35,300 nt of DNA from Pseudomonadota bacterium (GCA_021804825.1 JAJZGX010000020.1:1-35300); one strand, 5' to 3'; counted from the first letter of the stretch, positions 1-7,572 are shown. Notes: generated from the letters alone by a model not told the origin. Numbers and translations are program-made.

Positions 1-3
1 CAT

Positions 4-68
4 CAAATTGGGGCCCCGTCTTGAAACTCAGTTAAGGTGTTATTAATCAACGGCGTGTCCCCAATTTG
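4..68. repeat. Inverted repeat with 10-bp arms
   Basis: The arm CAAATTGGGG (4-13) is matched by its exact reverse complement CCCCAATTTG (59-68), with a 45-base spacer. The sequence just inside the arms is not symmetrical beyond these ten bases. No gene is visible in 1-177. The repeat lies beside a decayed toxin gene, so it could be a remnant of a mobile-element end, a fold-back structure or an operator. No transposase can be read in the window, so its nature is open. Confidence 0.5.
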
Positions 69-241
69 GGGGCTCCGATTGGTACCCCCGTCATCTATAA
101 AATTCAATCAATAGATCAATAGGTTGGCGTAGGACTGGAGTGGGATCCTGCTTCGATGCTGAATCACACCTGCCACCATGAACACAGTTCCTAGCCCCAA
201 GTTGACTGTTCCCGGGGGACGCTCTACAAAGAGCTCGCTGA

Positions 242-456
242 ATGACCGACTACCTCACGGTTATCGAGGTTTTCGCCATCCACGAAGACCAGATTGCCAG
301 CTATGGCGGTCTGACGGTGTGCGTGACAGAGGCCTCCTGGAAGCGGCCTTGTATCGCCCGCAAACGGGGGTTTACACCGACCTGATCGAAGAGGCGGCGG
401 CCCTGTGGGAGAGCCTGGCGCAAAACCATCCGTTCATCGACGGCAACAAGCGCATG
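242..456 (+). pseudogene. Doc/Fic-family toxin remnant, frameshifted and truncated
   Basis: The ATG at 242 opens a Doc-like N-terminus (MTDYLTVIEVFAIHEDQIA, then YGG at 302-310). The expected continuation, GVRDRGLLEAALYRPQTG, is read in a different frame from about 313, which fits loss of one base (or gain of two) near 311. The second frame carries the Fic/Doc core HPFIDGNKR (427-453). Homology then stops, although intact Doc proteins continue for roughly 40 more residues after this motif. Intact Doc toxins phosphorylate EF-Tu and are paired with an upstream antitoxin. Here a frame ending TLYKELAE-stop overlaps the ATG as ATGA at 242-245, which resembles the 3' end of an antitoxin gene whose upstream part is lost or decayed (a TAG lies in frame at 192). 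Both genes are therefore probably dead relics of an addiction module. The next gene starts about 50 bases downstream. Confidence 0.75.
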
Positions 457-509
457 ACCTGTGCTGATCCAGTAGCATTACACATGATGGCGACAAGGAA
501 TTCCAGCCC

Positions 510-1403
510 GTGGCGATTGCTGAACTTTGGCCGCTGGCCACCCTTGCCGCAACCGCGGCGCAAACTGGGCGCAATGCCTTGCAGCGGCATTTGACGCCGC
601 TGGCGGGCACGCTGGGGGCAACCTATGCGCGGTTCCTGTTCGGGCTGCCATTTGCGGCGGGCTTGCTGATCGTGCTGCGGCTCGGCTCCGGGCAGCCGCT
701 GCCGCTGCCGCAGGGCACGAGTTTGCTGTTCATGACAGCGGGAGGGTTGACGCAAATCATCGCGACGGCGCTGATGCTGCGGGCGATGAAGCAGAAATCC
801 TTTGTTGTCACCATCGCCTATACCAAGACCGAGCCGGTGCTGGTGGCGCTGTTCAGTCTGGTATTTCTGGGCCAGAAGCTCAGTCTTGCCAGCGCTGCGG
901 CGATTGGCATGGCGACATGCGGCGTGTTGCTCATGAGCTGGCCCAAGACCCGCACCGAGGCCAGCTTCCGCCCCGCCCTGCTTGGTGTCGCGTCAGCCGC
1001 CTTTTTCGCTCTGTCGGCGCTGTTGTTTCAGCAGGGAATTTTGCGGCTTGAGGCGCGCTCGCCGTTCATGGCGGCAGCGACGGGTCTGGCCTTGGCGCTC
1101 GCCCTGCAAAGCGTGTTGATTCTGCTGTGGTCGAGCTTGCGGGACAGAGCTTCGCTGGCGCGGTTGGCGGCTGCATGGCGTCTGGCGTTGATGGCCGGTT
1201 TTCTCGGGGCGCTGGCCTCGCTTTTCTGGTTTCTCGGCTTCGCCCTCACCAGCGCCACCAATGTGCGCACTTTGGCGATGGTCGAGGTGATTTTCGCCCA
1301 GATCGTCTCGCGGCGGTTGTTTCGCCAAGGCGTTGATCAACGCGAAGGCATCGGCATCGCGCTGCTGATGGCAGGCATTGGCGTGCTGCTCCATGCAGCC
1401 TGA
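510..1403 (+). CDS. EamA/DMT-family membrane transporter
   Basis: A 297-residue very hydrophobic protein with about ten predicted membrane segments, the size and layout of drug/metabolite transporter (EamA, PF00892) proteins, which consist of two five-helix repeats. The first repeat covers roughly residues 5-145 and the second 155-295. Members export small metabolites or amino acids from the cytoplasm; the substrate here cannot be told. The start is a GTG at 510, supported by AAGGA at 495-499 and by the early start of the first helix (MAIAELWPLATLAATAAQ). The gene directly follows the decayed Doc remnant, so its original upstream region may have been replaced. No other gene appears co-transcribed with it; the next gene lies 204 bases downstream. 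The family call is firm and the function is not. Confidence 0.85.
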   Translation: MAIAELWPLATLAATAAQTGRNALQRHLTPLAGTLGATYARFLFGLPFAAGLLIVLRLGSGQPLPLPQGTSLLFMTAGGLTQIIATALMLRAMKQKSFVVTIAYTKTEPVLVALFSLVFLGQKLSLASAAAIGMATCGVLLMSWPKTRTEASFRPALLGVASAAFFALSALLFQQGILRLEARSPFMAAATGLALALALQSVLILLWSSLRDRASLARLAAAWRLALMAGFLGALASLFWFLGFALTSATNVRTLAMVEVIFAQIVSRRLFRQGVDQREGIGIALLMAGIGVLLHAA

Positions 1404-1607
1404 CCGCGCGGGCGCAGGCTGCGGTTGCTGATGCTGCTGAGGGACGCGCGGCGTGCGTGCCGCCCCCACATATGCCATCATCTTGCGGCGCGTGGCCTCC
1501 AAGCTCCCTTTGCGAATGCCTGAATCAGAATTATACCGGCTTGCGAATTCGTTTTTTTGGGTTCGCAGTCGAGGCTGCAACGTGCAAAAGGGTGGGGGTG
1601 AGGCACG

Positions 1608-2426
1608 ATGAAACACGGCATTCATTTCATTTCCGGCCTGCCGCGCTCAGGCTCAACCTTGTTGGCGGCCCTCCTGCGGCAAAACCCCAAGTTGCATGCC
1701 GGTATCACCAGCCCCGTCGGCTCCTTGGTGCTCGGCGCGCTGCATGAAATGAGCGGTGCCAACGAAGGTTCGGTGTTCATTGATGATGCGCGTCGAACTG
1801 CAGTGCTGCGCGGCCTGATCGAGGGTTATTATTACAATATCCACCCCACCAAGATGGTCATCGATACCAACCGGATCTGGTGTTCGAAATTCCCGACATT
1901 GCGGCGGATTTATCCTGACGGCAAAATCCTTTGCTGCGTGCGCGACATGCCCTGGATCTACGATTCTTTCGAGCGGCTGATCCAGCGCAATGCGTTGATG
2001 CCCTCCAAGATCTTCGGCTTTGAGGCGTCCGGCACCGTCTATGACCGATTCGAGTCGCTCAACCGCTCGAATGGCCTCGTCGGCTTTGCGTGGACCGGGC
2101 TGCGGCAGGCGTATTATGGCTCGGACGCCAACCGGCTGCTGCTGGTCACTTACGAAACGCTCACCCAGCGTCCGGCGCGGGCTCTGGAGGCGATCTACAG
2201 TTTTCTTGATCTGCCGCCCTTCAAGCACGATTTTGAAAATATCTCGTTTGATGTCAGCGCGTTTGACAATTACCTCGGCACGCCCGGCTTGCATGCAGTC
2301 GGTCGCAAGATTGCCGCCGCGCCGCCGCGCCGGACGATATTGCCGCCGGAATTGTTCAACCGGGTGATCGCCGACAGCTTCTGGAAGGATCCGAGCCAGA
2401 ATACCCATGGCGCGAACATCGTCTGA
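1608..2426 (+). CDS. Sulfotransferase family protein
   Basis: A 272-residue protein of the sulfotransferase fold, which transfers sulfuryl groups from PAPS to a hydroxyl or amine acceptor. The 5'-phosphosulfate-binding loop is GLPRSGSTL at residues 10-18. The 3'-phosphate-binding segment fits VRDMPWIYDSFERL, with Arg112 and Ser120 as likely ligands. There is no signal peptide or membrane anchor, so the enzyme is probably cytoplasmic. The ATG is preceded by GTGAGG a few bases upstream. The gene is alone on its strand, 204 bases after the permease and convergent with the carbonic anhydrase. No PAPS-synthesis genes are nearby. The acceptor is unknown; similar bacterial proteins modify polysaccharides, lipids or peptides. 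Confidence 0.85.
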   Translation: MKHGIHFISGLPRSGSTLLAALLRQNPKLHAGITSPVGSLVLGALHEMSGANEGSVFIDDARRTAVLRGLIEGYYYNIHPTKMVIDTNRIWCSKFPTLRRIYPDGKILCCVRDMPWIYDSFERLIQRNALMPSKIFGFEASGTVYDRFESLNRSNGLVGFAWTGLRQAYYGSDANRLLLVTYETLTQRPARALEAIYSFLDLPPFKHDFENISFDVSAFDNYLGTPGLHAVGRKIAAAPPRRTILPPELFNRVIADSFWKDPSQNTHGANIV

Positions 2427-2461
2427 GGTGTGGTTCAAGCGCTGCTTCGCTGCAACAGACC

Positions 2462-3160
2462 CTAAAAGCGTGGTTGTGCCGAAACGGCATTGAACGCGGC
2501 TTCAGCGACCGGGTGGAAATTGCCTGTGGCTTCATCGAGCACCTGCAAGCGACCATCGGCTATGCCAAAAAATGCGCCATGCAGGTGCAGGCGGCCTTTC
2601 TTTTCCAGCGTCTCGACACAGGGAAACGAGCGCAGGTTGGCCAGGCTCTGGATCACCGCAAGGTGCCCGAGGCGATCAGCATAGGCGGCAAGCGTCTCGT
2701 CGGGCCGTTTGGCGCCCAACGTGGCGAAGGCAGGGGCAATCAGGCTCATCCATTTGCCGATGAAATCGCCGGGTGACAGCGGGCGCAGATAGGGATCAGC
2801 CTCGGTTTCGACATAGCTTTTGATGCCGCCACAGGAAGCATGGCCCATGACCACCACATGGGCAACCCGCAGCCCCATGACGCCAAATTCGAGCGCGGCG
2901 GAGGTGCCGTGCAAATCATCATTGGGCAGATAGGGCGGCACCAGATTGGCGACATTGCGCACCACGAATATCTCGCCCGGCCCGGCATCGAAGATGACTT
3001 CCGGCGAAACGCGCGAATCACAGCAGCCGATCAGCATCACCTGCGGCTTCTGCCCGCCTTCTGCCAGTCCGCGGAACCGCTGCTGCTCGGCGGAAAACCG
3101 GTGGCCGAGGAAGGATTCATAGCCCCGCGTCAGGCTTTCTGGAAATGCTGCATCCGACAT
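2462..3160 (-). CDS. Beta-class carbonic anhydrase
   Basis: Catalyses reversible hydration of CO2 to bicarbonate in the cytoplasm, supplying bicarbonate for carboxylases and balancing pH. The zinc site of beta-class enzymes is complete: Cys46 with the Asp48/Arg50 dyad in CCDSRVSPE, and His107 and Cys110 in GHASCGG. The 232-residue length is normal (about 200-230). I chose the ATG at 3160 (MSDAAFPESL) because GAGG precedes it by six bases; an in-frame ATG 36 bases upstream would add an atypical 12-residue extension. It is divergent from the HbpS-like gene and convergent with the sulfotransferase gene. A possible promoter lies directly upstream. Confidence 0.93.
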   Translation of the reverse strand: MSDAAFPESLTRGYESFLGHRFSAEQQRFRGLAEGGQKPQVMLIGCCDSRVSPEVIFDAGPGEIFVVRNVANLVPPYLPNDDLHGTSAALEFGVMGLRVAHVVVMGHASCGGIKSYVETEADPYLRPLSPGDFIGKWMSLIAPAFATLGAKRPDETLAAYADRLGHLAVIQSLANLRSFPCVETLEKKGRLHLHGAFFGIADGRLQVLDEATGNFHPVAEAAFNAVSAQPRF

Positions 3161-3184
3161 GGGAACCTCGGGTTGAACAGGCTT

Positions 3185-3212
3185 GCTATAGCTCAAATCC
3201 GCCCATGTCCAA
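3185..3212 (-). promoter_or_regulatory. Possible promoter of the carbonic anhydrase gene
   Basis: Reading the minus strand, TTGGAC (3212-3207) and TATAGC (3190-3185) are spaced by 16 bases and stand about 25 bases before the chosen ATG. Matches to the sigma-70-type consensus are only partial, so this is a weak prediction. Confidence 0.3.
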
Positions 3213-3299
3213 AGGAATTCGGCACAATGTGCCTATGCGCGGCCGACGCGCTTTGTTAGGGAAGCCTGCGAAATGAATTGGCAGAGCAGGGGGCAAAAC

Positions 3300-3710
3300 A
3301 TGAGTGAGCTGACTTTGGCGCAAGCCCAGGCCGCGGTGGAGGCTGTTACAGTGGCTGCAGCGGAACGCGGCAAGGCGGTGGTTGTGGCCGTGAGTGACCG
3401 GCATGGCGAACTCCTGGCGTTTTCGCGCATGGCCAGCGGCCTGCTCGCATCCATTACCATTGCCCAGAACAAGGCTTATACGGCGGCGCGGCTCAACCGG
3501 CCCACCCGCATCCTTGGCGAGCGCTACAGTGCCGGCGGGGCCTTTGTTTTTTTCGGCGATGCTCGTCTCACCGGCTTTGCCGGCGGCCTGCCGGTGGTGC
3601 TGGGCGGGGTGATTTGCGGCGCGATCGGCGTGAGTGGCCTCAGCGAGGATGAGGATGAGGAATTGGCGCGCCTCGGTCTGGCAGCGCTTGCCGCCGTGAC
3701 GGGGGCTTGA
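3300..3710 (+). CDS. HbpS/GlcG-like protein (PF03928 family)
   Basis: A 136-residue protein resembling the GlcG/HbpS family: an N-terminal helix (LTLAQAQAAVEAVTVAAAERG), a strand with AVVVAVSDRHGELLAFSRM, and a glycine-rich C-terminal part (FAGGLPVVLGGVICGAIGVSG). HbpS binds haem in Streptomyces; GlcG is encoded with glycolate oxidase genes in E. coli. Neither function is shown here. I preferred the ATG at 3300 because a GGGGG stretch lies about seven bases upstream and the length then fits the family; an ATG at 3273 would add nine residues. The stop is three bases from the aroE start, so the two genes are very probably co-transcribed. A link to aromatic biosynthesis is only contextual. Confidence 0.8.
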   Translation: MSELTLAQAQAAVEAVTVAAAERGKAVVVAVSDRHGELLAFSRMASGLLASITIAQNKAYTAARLNRPTRILGERYSAGGAFVFFGDARLTGFAGGLPVVLGGVICGAIGVSGLSEDEDEELARLGLAALAAVTGA

Positions 3711-3713
3711 AAC

Positions 3714-4556
3714 ATGAGCGAGCATGAATCATTCCCGCTGGCGGGTATCATGGGGGCACCGGTGATGCACTCGCGCTCGCCCGCCATCCACGGCCACTGG
3801 ATTGCCAAATACGGGCTGAAAGCTGCCTATCTGCCGTTGCCAATCAGTCCGGATCGTCTCGAAAAGGCCTTGCGGGCGCTGCCGGCGCTGGGCTTTCGTG
3901 GCTGCAACCTCACCATTCCCCACAAGGTTGCGGCCATGGCGGTGATGGATCGGCTCTCGCCCCAAGCCCGCGAGATCGGGGCGATGAATTGCGTCGTGGT
4001 CGAGGCTGATGGCTCGCTCAGTGGCCATAATTATGATGGCTTCGGCTTTGCCGAAAGCCTGCGCGAGGCCGAGCCGCAGTTCACGGCGGCCAGTGGCGCT
4101 GCGGTTGTGCTGGGGGCAGGCGGTGCGGCGCGTGCCATTATCGCAACCCTGATTGCCGAGGGCGCGCCGCTCATCCGCCTCGTCAACCGCACCCGCAAGG
4201 CCGCAGAAACGCTGGTGGCGGGTCTGGAGGGCAAGTTTGACATTTGCGATTGGGAGCAGCGCCATGAGGCGCTGGCGGGCGCGGCGCTGGTCGTCAATAC
4301 CACCAGCCTCGGCATGGTCGGCGAACCGCCGCTGGAATTACGGCTCGATGCGCTCAGTGCGACGGCCTTGGTTTGCGATGCCGTCTATGTGCCGCTGGAA
4401 ACGCCCTTGCTCAAGGCAGCCCGGGCGCGAGGCAACAAGGGTGTCGATGGCCTCGGCATGCTGCTGCACCAAGCGCCACCGGCCTTCCACCACTGGTTCG
4501 GGATCAAGCCACAGGTGACGCCGCACTTGCGCAGTTTAATCGAGGCCACGCTGTAG
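3714..4556 (+). CDS. aroE: Shikimate dehydrogenase
   Basis: Reduces 3-dehydroshikimate to shikimate with NADPH in the cytoplasm, the fourth step of the shikimate pathway. The 280-residue length is typical. The N-terminal substrate domain has the SRSP loop (Ser20, Ser22) and the catalytic Lys71 in NLTIPHK; the paired aspartate is Asp108 in NYDGFGF. The NADP domain has the GAGGAARA loop, then NRT, where the arginine fits NADPH preference. The C-terminal GVDGLGMLLHQ motif is present. The gene follows the HbpS-like gene by three bases and is convergent with sciP across a hairpin. Two further aromatic-pathway genes, pheA and trpF, lie about 4-5 kb away in a separate transcript. Confidence 0.95.
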   Translation: MSEHESFPLAGIMGAPVMHSRSPAIHGHWIAKYGLKAAYLPLPISPDRLEKALRALPALGFRGCNLTIPHKVAAMAVMDRLSPQAREIGAMNCVVVEADGSLSGHNYDGFGFAESLREAEPQFTAASGAAVVLGAGGAARAIIATLIAEGAPLIRLVNRTRKAAETLVAGLEGKFDICDWEQRHEALAGAALVVNTTSLGMVGEPPLELRLDALSATALVCDAVYVPLETPLLKAARARGNKGVDGLGMLLHQAPPAFHHWFGIKPQVTPHLRSLIEATL

Positions 4557-4567
4557 GCAAGCACTGC

Positions 4568-4591
4568 CGGGCACCGTTGGTGCGGTGCCCG
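4568..4591. terminator. Hairpin between convergent aroE and sciP
   Basis: CGGGCACC (4568-4575) pairs perfectly with GGTGCCCG (4584-4591) around an 8-base loop. It sits in the 47-base gap between the aroE and sciP stop codons. No U-run follows on either strand, so intrinsic termination is not certain; it may instead protect both 3' ends. Confidence 0.55.
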
Positions 4592-4603
4592 AAAGACAGG
4601 CTG

Positions 4604-4879
4604 TTACTGCCGGTACTGCTGGATGCGCGTGGTGCGAAGTCCTGCCAGACCAAATTGATCGATCGAGACCTGCCAGCTGAGAAATTCATCGACTGTGAGC
4701 GTGTAGCGCGAACAGGCCTCTTCCAGCGAGAGAAGGCCACCGCGCACCGCCGCCACCACTTCGGCCTTGCGGCGGATAACCCAACGCTTGGTGCCGCTGG
4801 GCGGAAGATCGGTGATGGTCAGCGGACTGCCATCGGGGCCGATCACATATTTGACGCGGGGACGCAAGGCTTCAACCAT
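4604..4879 (-). CDS. sciP: SciP, CtrA inhibitor (DUF1153)
   Basis: A 91-residue DNA-binding/regulatory protein. In Caulobacter SciP binds the master cell-cycle regulator CtrA and blocks its activation of transcription. The sequence is close to the Caulobacter protein as I remember it: VKYVIGPDGSPLTI, then the helix-turn-helix region RRKAEVVAAVRGGLLSLEEA, then TVDEFLSWQ and a C-terminus of RTTRIQQYRQ. Length fits. No strong ribosome site precedes the ATG. The gene is convergent with aroE and has a 200-base AT-richer upstream region, part of which resembles a CtrA box; in Caulobacter sciP itself is CtrA-activated. This protein places the host within Alphaproteobacteria. Whether it regulates the cell cycle here in the same way is inferred from the family. 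Confidence 0.93.
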   Translation of the reverse strand: MVEALRPRVKYVIGPDGSPLTITDLPPSGTKRWVIRRKAEVVAAVRGGLLSLEEACSRYTLTVDEFLSWQVSIDQFGLAGLRTTRIQQYRQ

Positions 4880-4939
4880 GGGGGCCTACTCGGTTACGCA
4901 CTAAACAACATTTCACCCCCCAACGCTACGCTGTTGCGT

Positions 4940-4954
4940 TTAACATTTGTTGAA
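4940..4954 (-). promoter_or_regulatory. Possible CtrA-binding site upstream of sciP
   Basis: TTAA-N7-TGAA on the plus strand (TTCA-N7-TTAA on the minus strand) differs by one base from the CtrA consensus TTAA-N7-TTAA. It is about 60-75 bases before the sciP ATG, inside an AT-rich stretch of otherwise GC-rich DNA. This is a single imperfect match and has not been scored against background. Confidence 0.35.
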
Positions 4955-5076
4955 AGGCCGTTTGCAAATTTCTTGGTAAAATCAATCAATTCTGGGCTTT
5001 TCTTAACGATTGGACGCCGAACTGTGCGCTTTCGGGACGCTTGCGCCCAATGGATTAACCATGTTGGCTGCGCCGC

Positions 5077-5967
5077 TCAGCCAAAGGGGCGACGCTCATA
5101 AAGAACCCAGCGCAGCAGCATGATCAATCCCCAGGTGATCAGAGCTGCAAAAGTGATGTCGGAGAGAAAGTGCCCGCCAAATGACAGGCGCAACAAGCTG
5201 GTAAACATGCCAAAGGCGACTGCCGCCGCCACAGCCTGTCCCCGCCATGGCGGTGGAACCAGGCTGGCGGGTGCCAGCATGAAGAAGGCTTCCGAACCTT
5301 CGCCCGAGGGGAATGAGCAATTGCGGTGGCATTGGCCGTTGAATTCGTAATAGGGCTTGAAGGCCCACATGCCGCCCAATTGCCGCACCTGCACCGGACG
5401 CGGACGATGCAGATGATCCTTCATCGCCAGATTGACGAGGAGGCCGGGGCCAAGCGCCATGGCGAGCACGACAAAGGCGGCATCGCGACCGGACGGGCGG
5501 TAGGCCCAAGGCTTGCCAAATTTCGCCGCAAGCCAGGCAAAAACAATATAGGCCAGCACGAGAAACGGCGTGACATTGCCGAAGGCCCGTCCAAATCTGC
5601 CAAGTTCCGTCGTGCCGATGAAGTGGTTGTGGCCGAGGTAATAGCCCTCGGCAACGCTCATATCGAGATGCGGAAATATCAGGAAAAACACGGCGGCGGC
5701 CAGCATGGCCGCGACCCACATCCAGGCGCGGCCAAGGCGGGCGGGCCGTTTGTCCTCGGGTATGGCGACTTCAGGCGGTGGCGGCAACATGAAGTAGCCG
5801 ACCATCAGGGCCAGCACCACGAAAGGGGCCAGCACAACGGCAAGCAGCACCAGCAGCAATGTGCCCTGGCTGTGCTGGAACAATGCGAACAGGCCGCCAA
5901 GACTCAAGATTGCGCCGAATATCCATAAATGCCGCACGTCTCTGGATGCCATCGCCACCATCTCCAT
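5077..5967 (-). CDS. PAP2-family membrane phosphatase (LpxE-like)
   Basis: An integral membrane phosphatase of about 296 residues with roughly six hydrophobic segments. The three motifs of the PAP2 superfamily are present in order: KDHLHRPRP (K-x6-RP), FPSGEGSEAFF at the PSGH position, and LRLSFGGHFLSD (R-x5-H-x3-D). Motif 2 has Glu in place of His, a variant I associate with LpxE-type lipid A 1-phosphatases. The catalytic His of motif 3 is kept. Likely substrates are membrane lipid phosphates (lipid A, phosphatidylglycerophosphate or undecaprenyl pyrophosphate), with the active site facing the periplasm. The start is uncertain: the ATG at 5967 has AGGA five bases upstream and the ATG at 5952 has GGAG nine bases upstream. 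It is divergent from moeB. Confidence 0.82.
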   Translation of the reverse strand: MEMVAMASRDVRHLWIFGAILSLGGLFALFQHSQGTLLLVLLAVVLAPFVVLALMVGYFMLPPPPEVAIPEDKRPARLGRAWMWVAAMLAAAVFFLIFPHLDMSVAEGYYLGHNHFIGTTELGRFGRAFGNVTPFLVLAYIVFAWLAAKFGKPWAYRPSGRDAAFVVLAMALGPGLLVNLAMKDHLHRPRPVQVRQLGGMWAFKPYYEFNGQCHRNCSFPSGEGSEAFFMLAPASLVPPPWRGQAVAAAVAFGMFTSLLRLSFGGHFLSDITFAALITWGLIMLLRWVLYERRPFG

Positions 5968-6094
5968 TATCATCCTGCACCCGCAAAAGGCGTGGGTGCC
6001 GACAAAGCCATGCCCATGTGTTAACAGAGCGCTTACCAAGACGAAAGGCCATGCTCCGGCTTGGGGTGCGGGCCGGGAAAGGTGTCGTGACAGG

Positions 6095-6874
6095 ATGTTC
6101 AGCCCTGAGGAACTGGAGCGCTATGCTCGCCATATCGTGCTCGCGGGCATTGGTGGCCCCGGCCAGCAGAAGCTGGCAAATGCCCGCGTGCTGGTAATTG
6201 GCGCAGGTGGGCTGGGGTCGCCTTTGATTCATTATCTTGCGGCGGCGGGGGTCGGGCACATAGGAATCGTTGATGACGATACCGTGTCGCTTTCCAATTT
6301 GCAGCGTCAGGTGCTGCACGGCACGCCTGATCTTGGCCGCACCAAGGTGGACAGCGCCCGCGATGCCATTGCGCGGCTCAATCCGCATGTCGAGGTGATT
6401 GCGCATCAGGTGCGGCTCACGCAAGCCAACGCCCGCGATCTGGTGCGCGGCTATGACATCATCGCCGATGGTTCCGATAATTTTGCCACGCGCTACGCCG
6501 TATCTGACGCCTGCTATTACGAGAAGCGACCGCTGGTGACAGCGGCGGTGGGGACATTTGATGCAACGCTGACGACCTTGCGGCCATTCGAGACCGGCGT
6601 CGATGGCACACCGAACCCCACCTATCGCTGCTTGTTTCCTGAAGCGCCGCCAGCAGGCACTGTGCCAGCCTGCGCCGAGGCGGGCGTTCTTGGGGCCTTG
6701 ACGGGGCTGGTCGGCGCCATGATGGCGCTGGAAGTCATCCGCGAAATCACCGGATTTGCCGCCGGGCTTACCGGCAAGCTGCTCATGATGGATTTGCGCG
6801 ATCTGCGCTTCGAGACGCTGCGCTACGCTTGGGATCCTGCCAACAAGCTGAGCGGATCAGGCGCGGCGGCCTGA
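6095..6874 (+). CDS. moeB: Molybdopterin-synthase adenylyltransferase
   Basis: Adenylates the C-terminal glycine of MoaD so that sulfur can be loaded for molybdopterin synthesis. The 259-residue ThiF/E1-like protein has the adenylate-binding arginine region near Arg14, the ATP loop GAGGLG (36-41), VDDDTVSLSNLQRQ (59-72), and DGSDNF (125-130). The C-terminal region has RCLFPEAPPAGTVPACAEAGVLG. The paired CxxC zinc motifs of E. coli MoeB are missing: the first site reads TYRC (176-179) and the tail has no cysteine. I recall the same in other alphaproteobacterial MoeB proteins. The start is the ATG at 6095 (MFSPEELERYARH), the normal family N-terminus. Its product would be needed by the molybdenum enzyme at 27738-31419. 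ThiF or HesA is a less likely reading. Confidence 0.85.
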   Translation: MFSPEELERYARHIVLAGIGGPGQQKLANARVLVIGAGGLGSPLIHYLAAAGVGHIGIVDDDTVSLSNLQRQVLHGTPDLGRTKVDSARDAIARLNPHVEVIAHQVRLTQANARDLVRGYDIIADGSDNFATRYAVSDACYYEKRPLVTAAVGTFDATLTTLRPFETGVDGTPNPTYRCLFPEAPPAGTVPACAEAGVLGALTGLVGAMMALEVIREITGFAAGLTGKLLMMDLRDLRFETLRYAWDPANKLSGSGAAA

Positions 6875-6888
6875 CCCGCTTCACAACG

Positions 6889-7572
6889 TTACTTTGCAGC
6901 AGGAGCCGCTGCTGGTGCCGGGGTTGCGGCTGGTGCCGCGGCCGGAGCTGCTGCGGGGGCTGCGGATGGAGCCGGAGCCTTGGCGGCAGCTGGAGCAGGA
7001 GCCGGAGTTGCGGCCGGCGCCGGTTTGGCGGCTTCAACGGCGGGCAGGGGCGCGGGATGATCGTTCTGCGTGTTCAGGAACGCCAGAATATCAGCCCGCT
7101 TTGCGGCGTCGGGCTGGCCTGGATAGGTCATTTTCGTGCCGTCGATATAGGCCTTGGGATTGGTGATAAAGGTGTTGATATCAGCCAAGGTCCAATTGCC
7201 GCCCTTCTTTTTGACGCCAGCGGAATAATCAAATCCCGGAAACGTGCCTTTCGGACGACCGACCACATCCCAAAGATTCGGCCCGATCTTGACGCCGGCA
7301 CCCTTGGCAATGTTGTGGCAGGCCTCGCAGACTTTCGCGTCAGCAGCACCGCGCTTGGGATCGGCCTTGGCGAGGAGCACCGGCAGGGGCACCACAACCG
7401 CGGCAGCCTTGGCAACAGCCTTGGGCGCGCCGCTCGGTAGCGCATAGCCCTGTTTGCCGAGGGCCGGCGCCGGATTTGCGTAAATGGCGCGTGACACGAT
7501 GCCAAGGCCCATCACGAAGAGCAGTGTCCCCAGAATGCTGCCCGCAAATTTGTTGAATTCAAACGAATCCAT
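6889..7572 (-). CDS. Membrane-anchored c-type cytochrome
   Basis: A 227-residue class I cytochrome c. Residues 9-30 form an uncleaved N-terminal membrane anchor (FAGSILGTLLFVMGLGIVSRAI). A linker follows, then a haem domain with CEACH (82-86) and the axial methionine in MTYPG (Met148). This layout resembles CycM/cytochrome c552 of Rhizobiales, which carries electrons from the bc1 complex to terminal oxidase on the periplasmic side. Residues 171-227 are a tail made almost only of Ala and Pro with a few Lys, coded by repetitive GC-rich DNA (about 6889-7050). The start at 7572 (MDSFEFNKF) places the anchor at the N-terminus, as in the family. It is divergent from kdsB, matching the gene order I recall from Rhizobiales. 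Confidence 0.9.
   Translation of the reverse strand: MDSFEFNKFAGSILGTLLFVMGLGIVSRAIYANPAPALGKQGYALPSGAPKAVAKAAAVVVPLPVLLAKADPKRGAADAKVCEACHNIAKGAGVKIGPNLWDVVGRPKGTFPGFDYSAGVKKKGGNWTLADINTFITNPKAYIDGTKMTYPGQPDAAKRADILAFLNTQNDHPAPLPAVEAAKPAPAATPAPAPAAAKAPAPSAAPAAAPAAAPAATPAPAAAPAAK

Noticed and set aside
993-1625. A 210-codon minus-strand frame across the EamA 3' end and the following gap
   Set aside because: Composition is Arg/Gln/Pro-rich shadow sequence. The gap 1404-1607 shows no ribosome site for a convincing small gene.
1653-2438. A 261-codon minus-strand frame over the sulfotransferase gene
   Set aside because: No family features; the plus strand encodes intact PAPS-binding motifs.
4373-5101. 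A plus-strand frame running through aroE's end and antisense to sciP
   Set aside because: SciP on the opposite strand is an almost complete family match.
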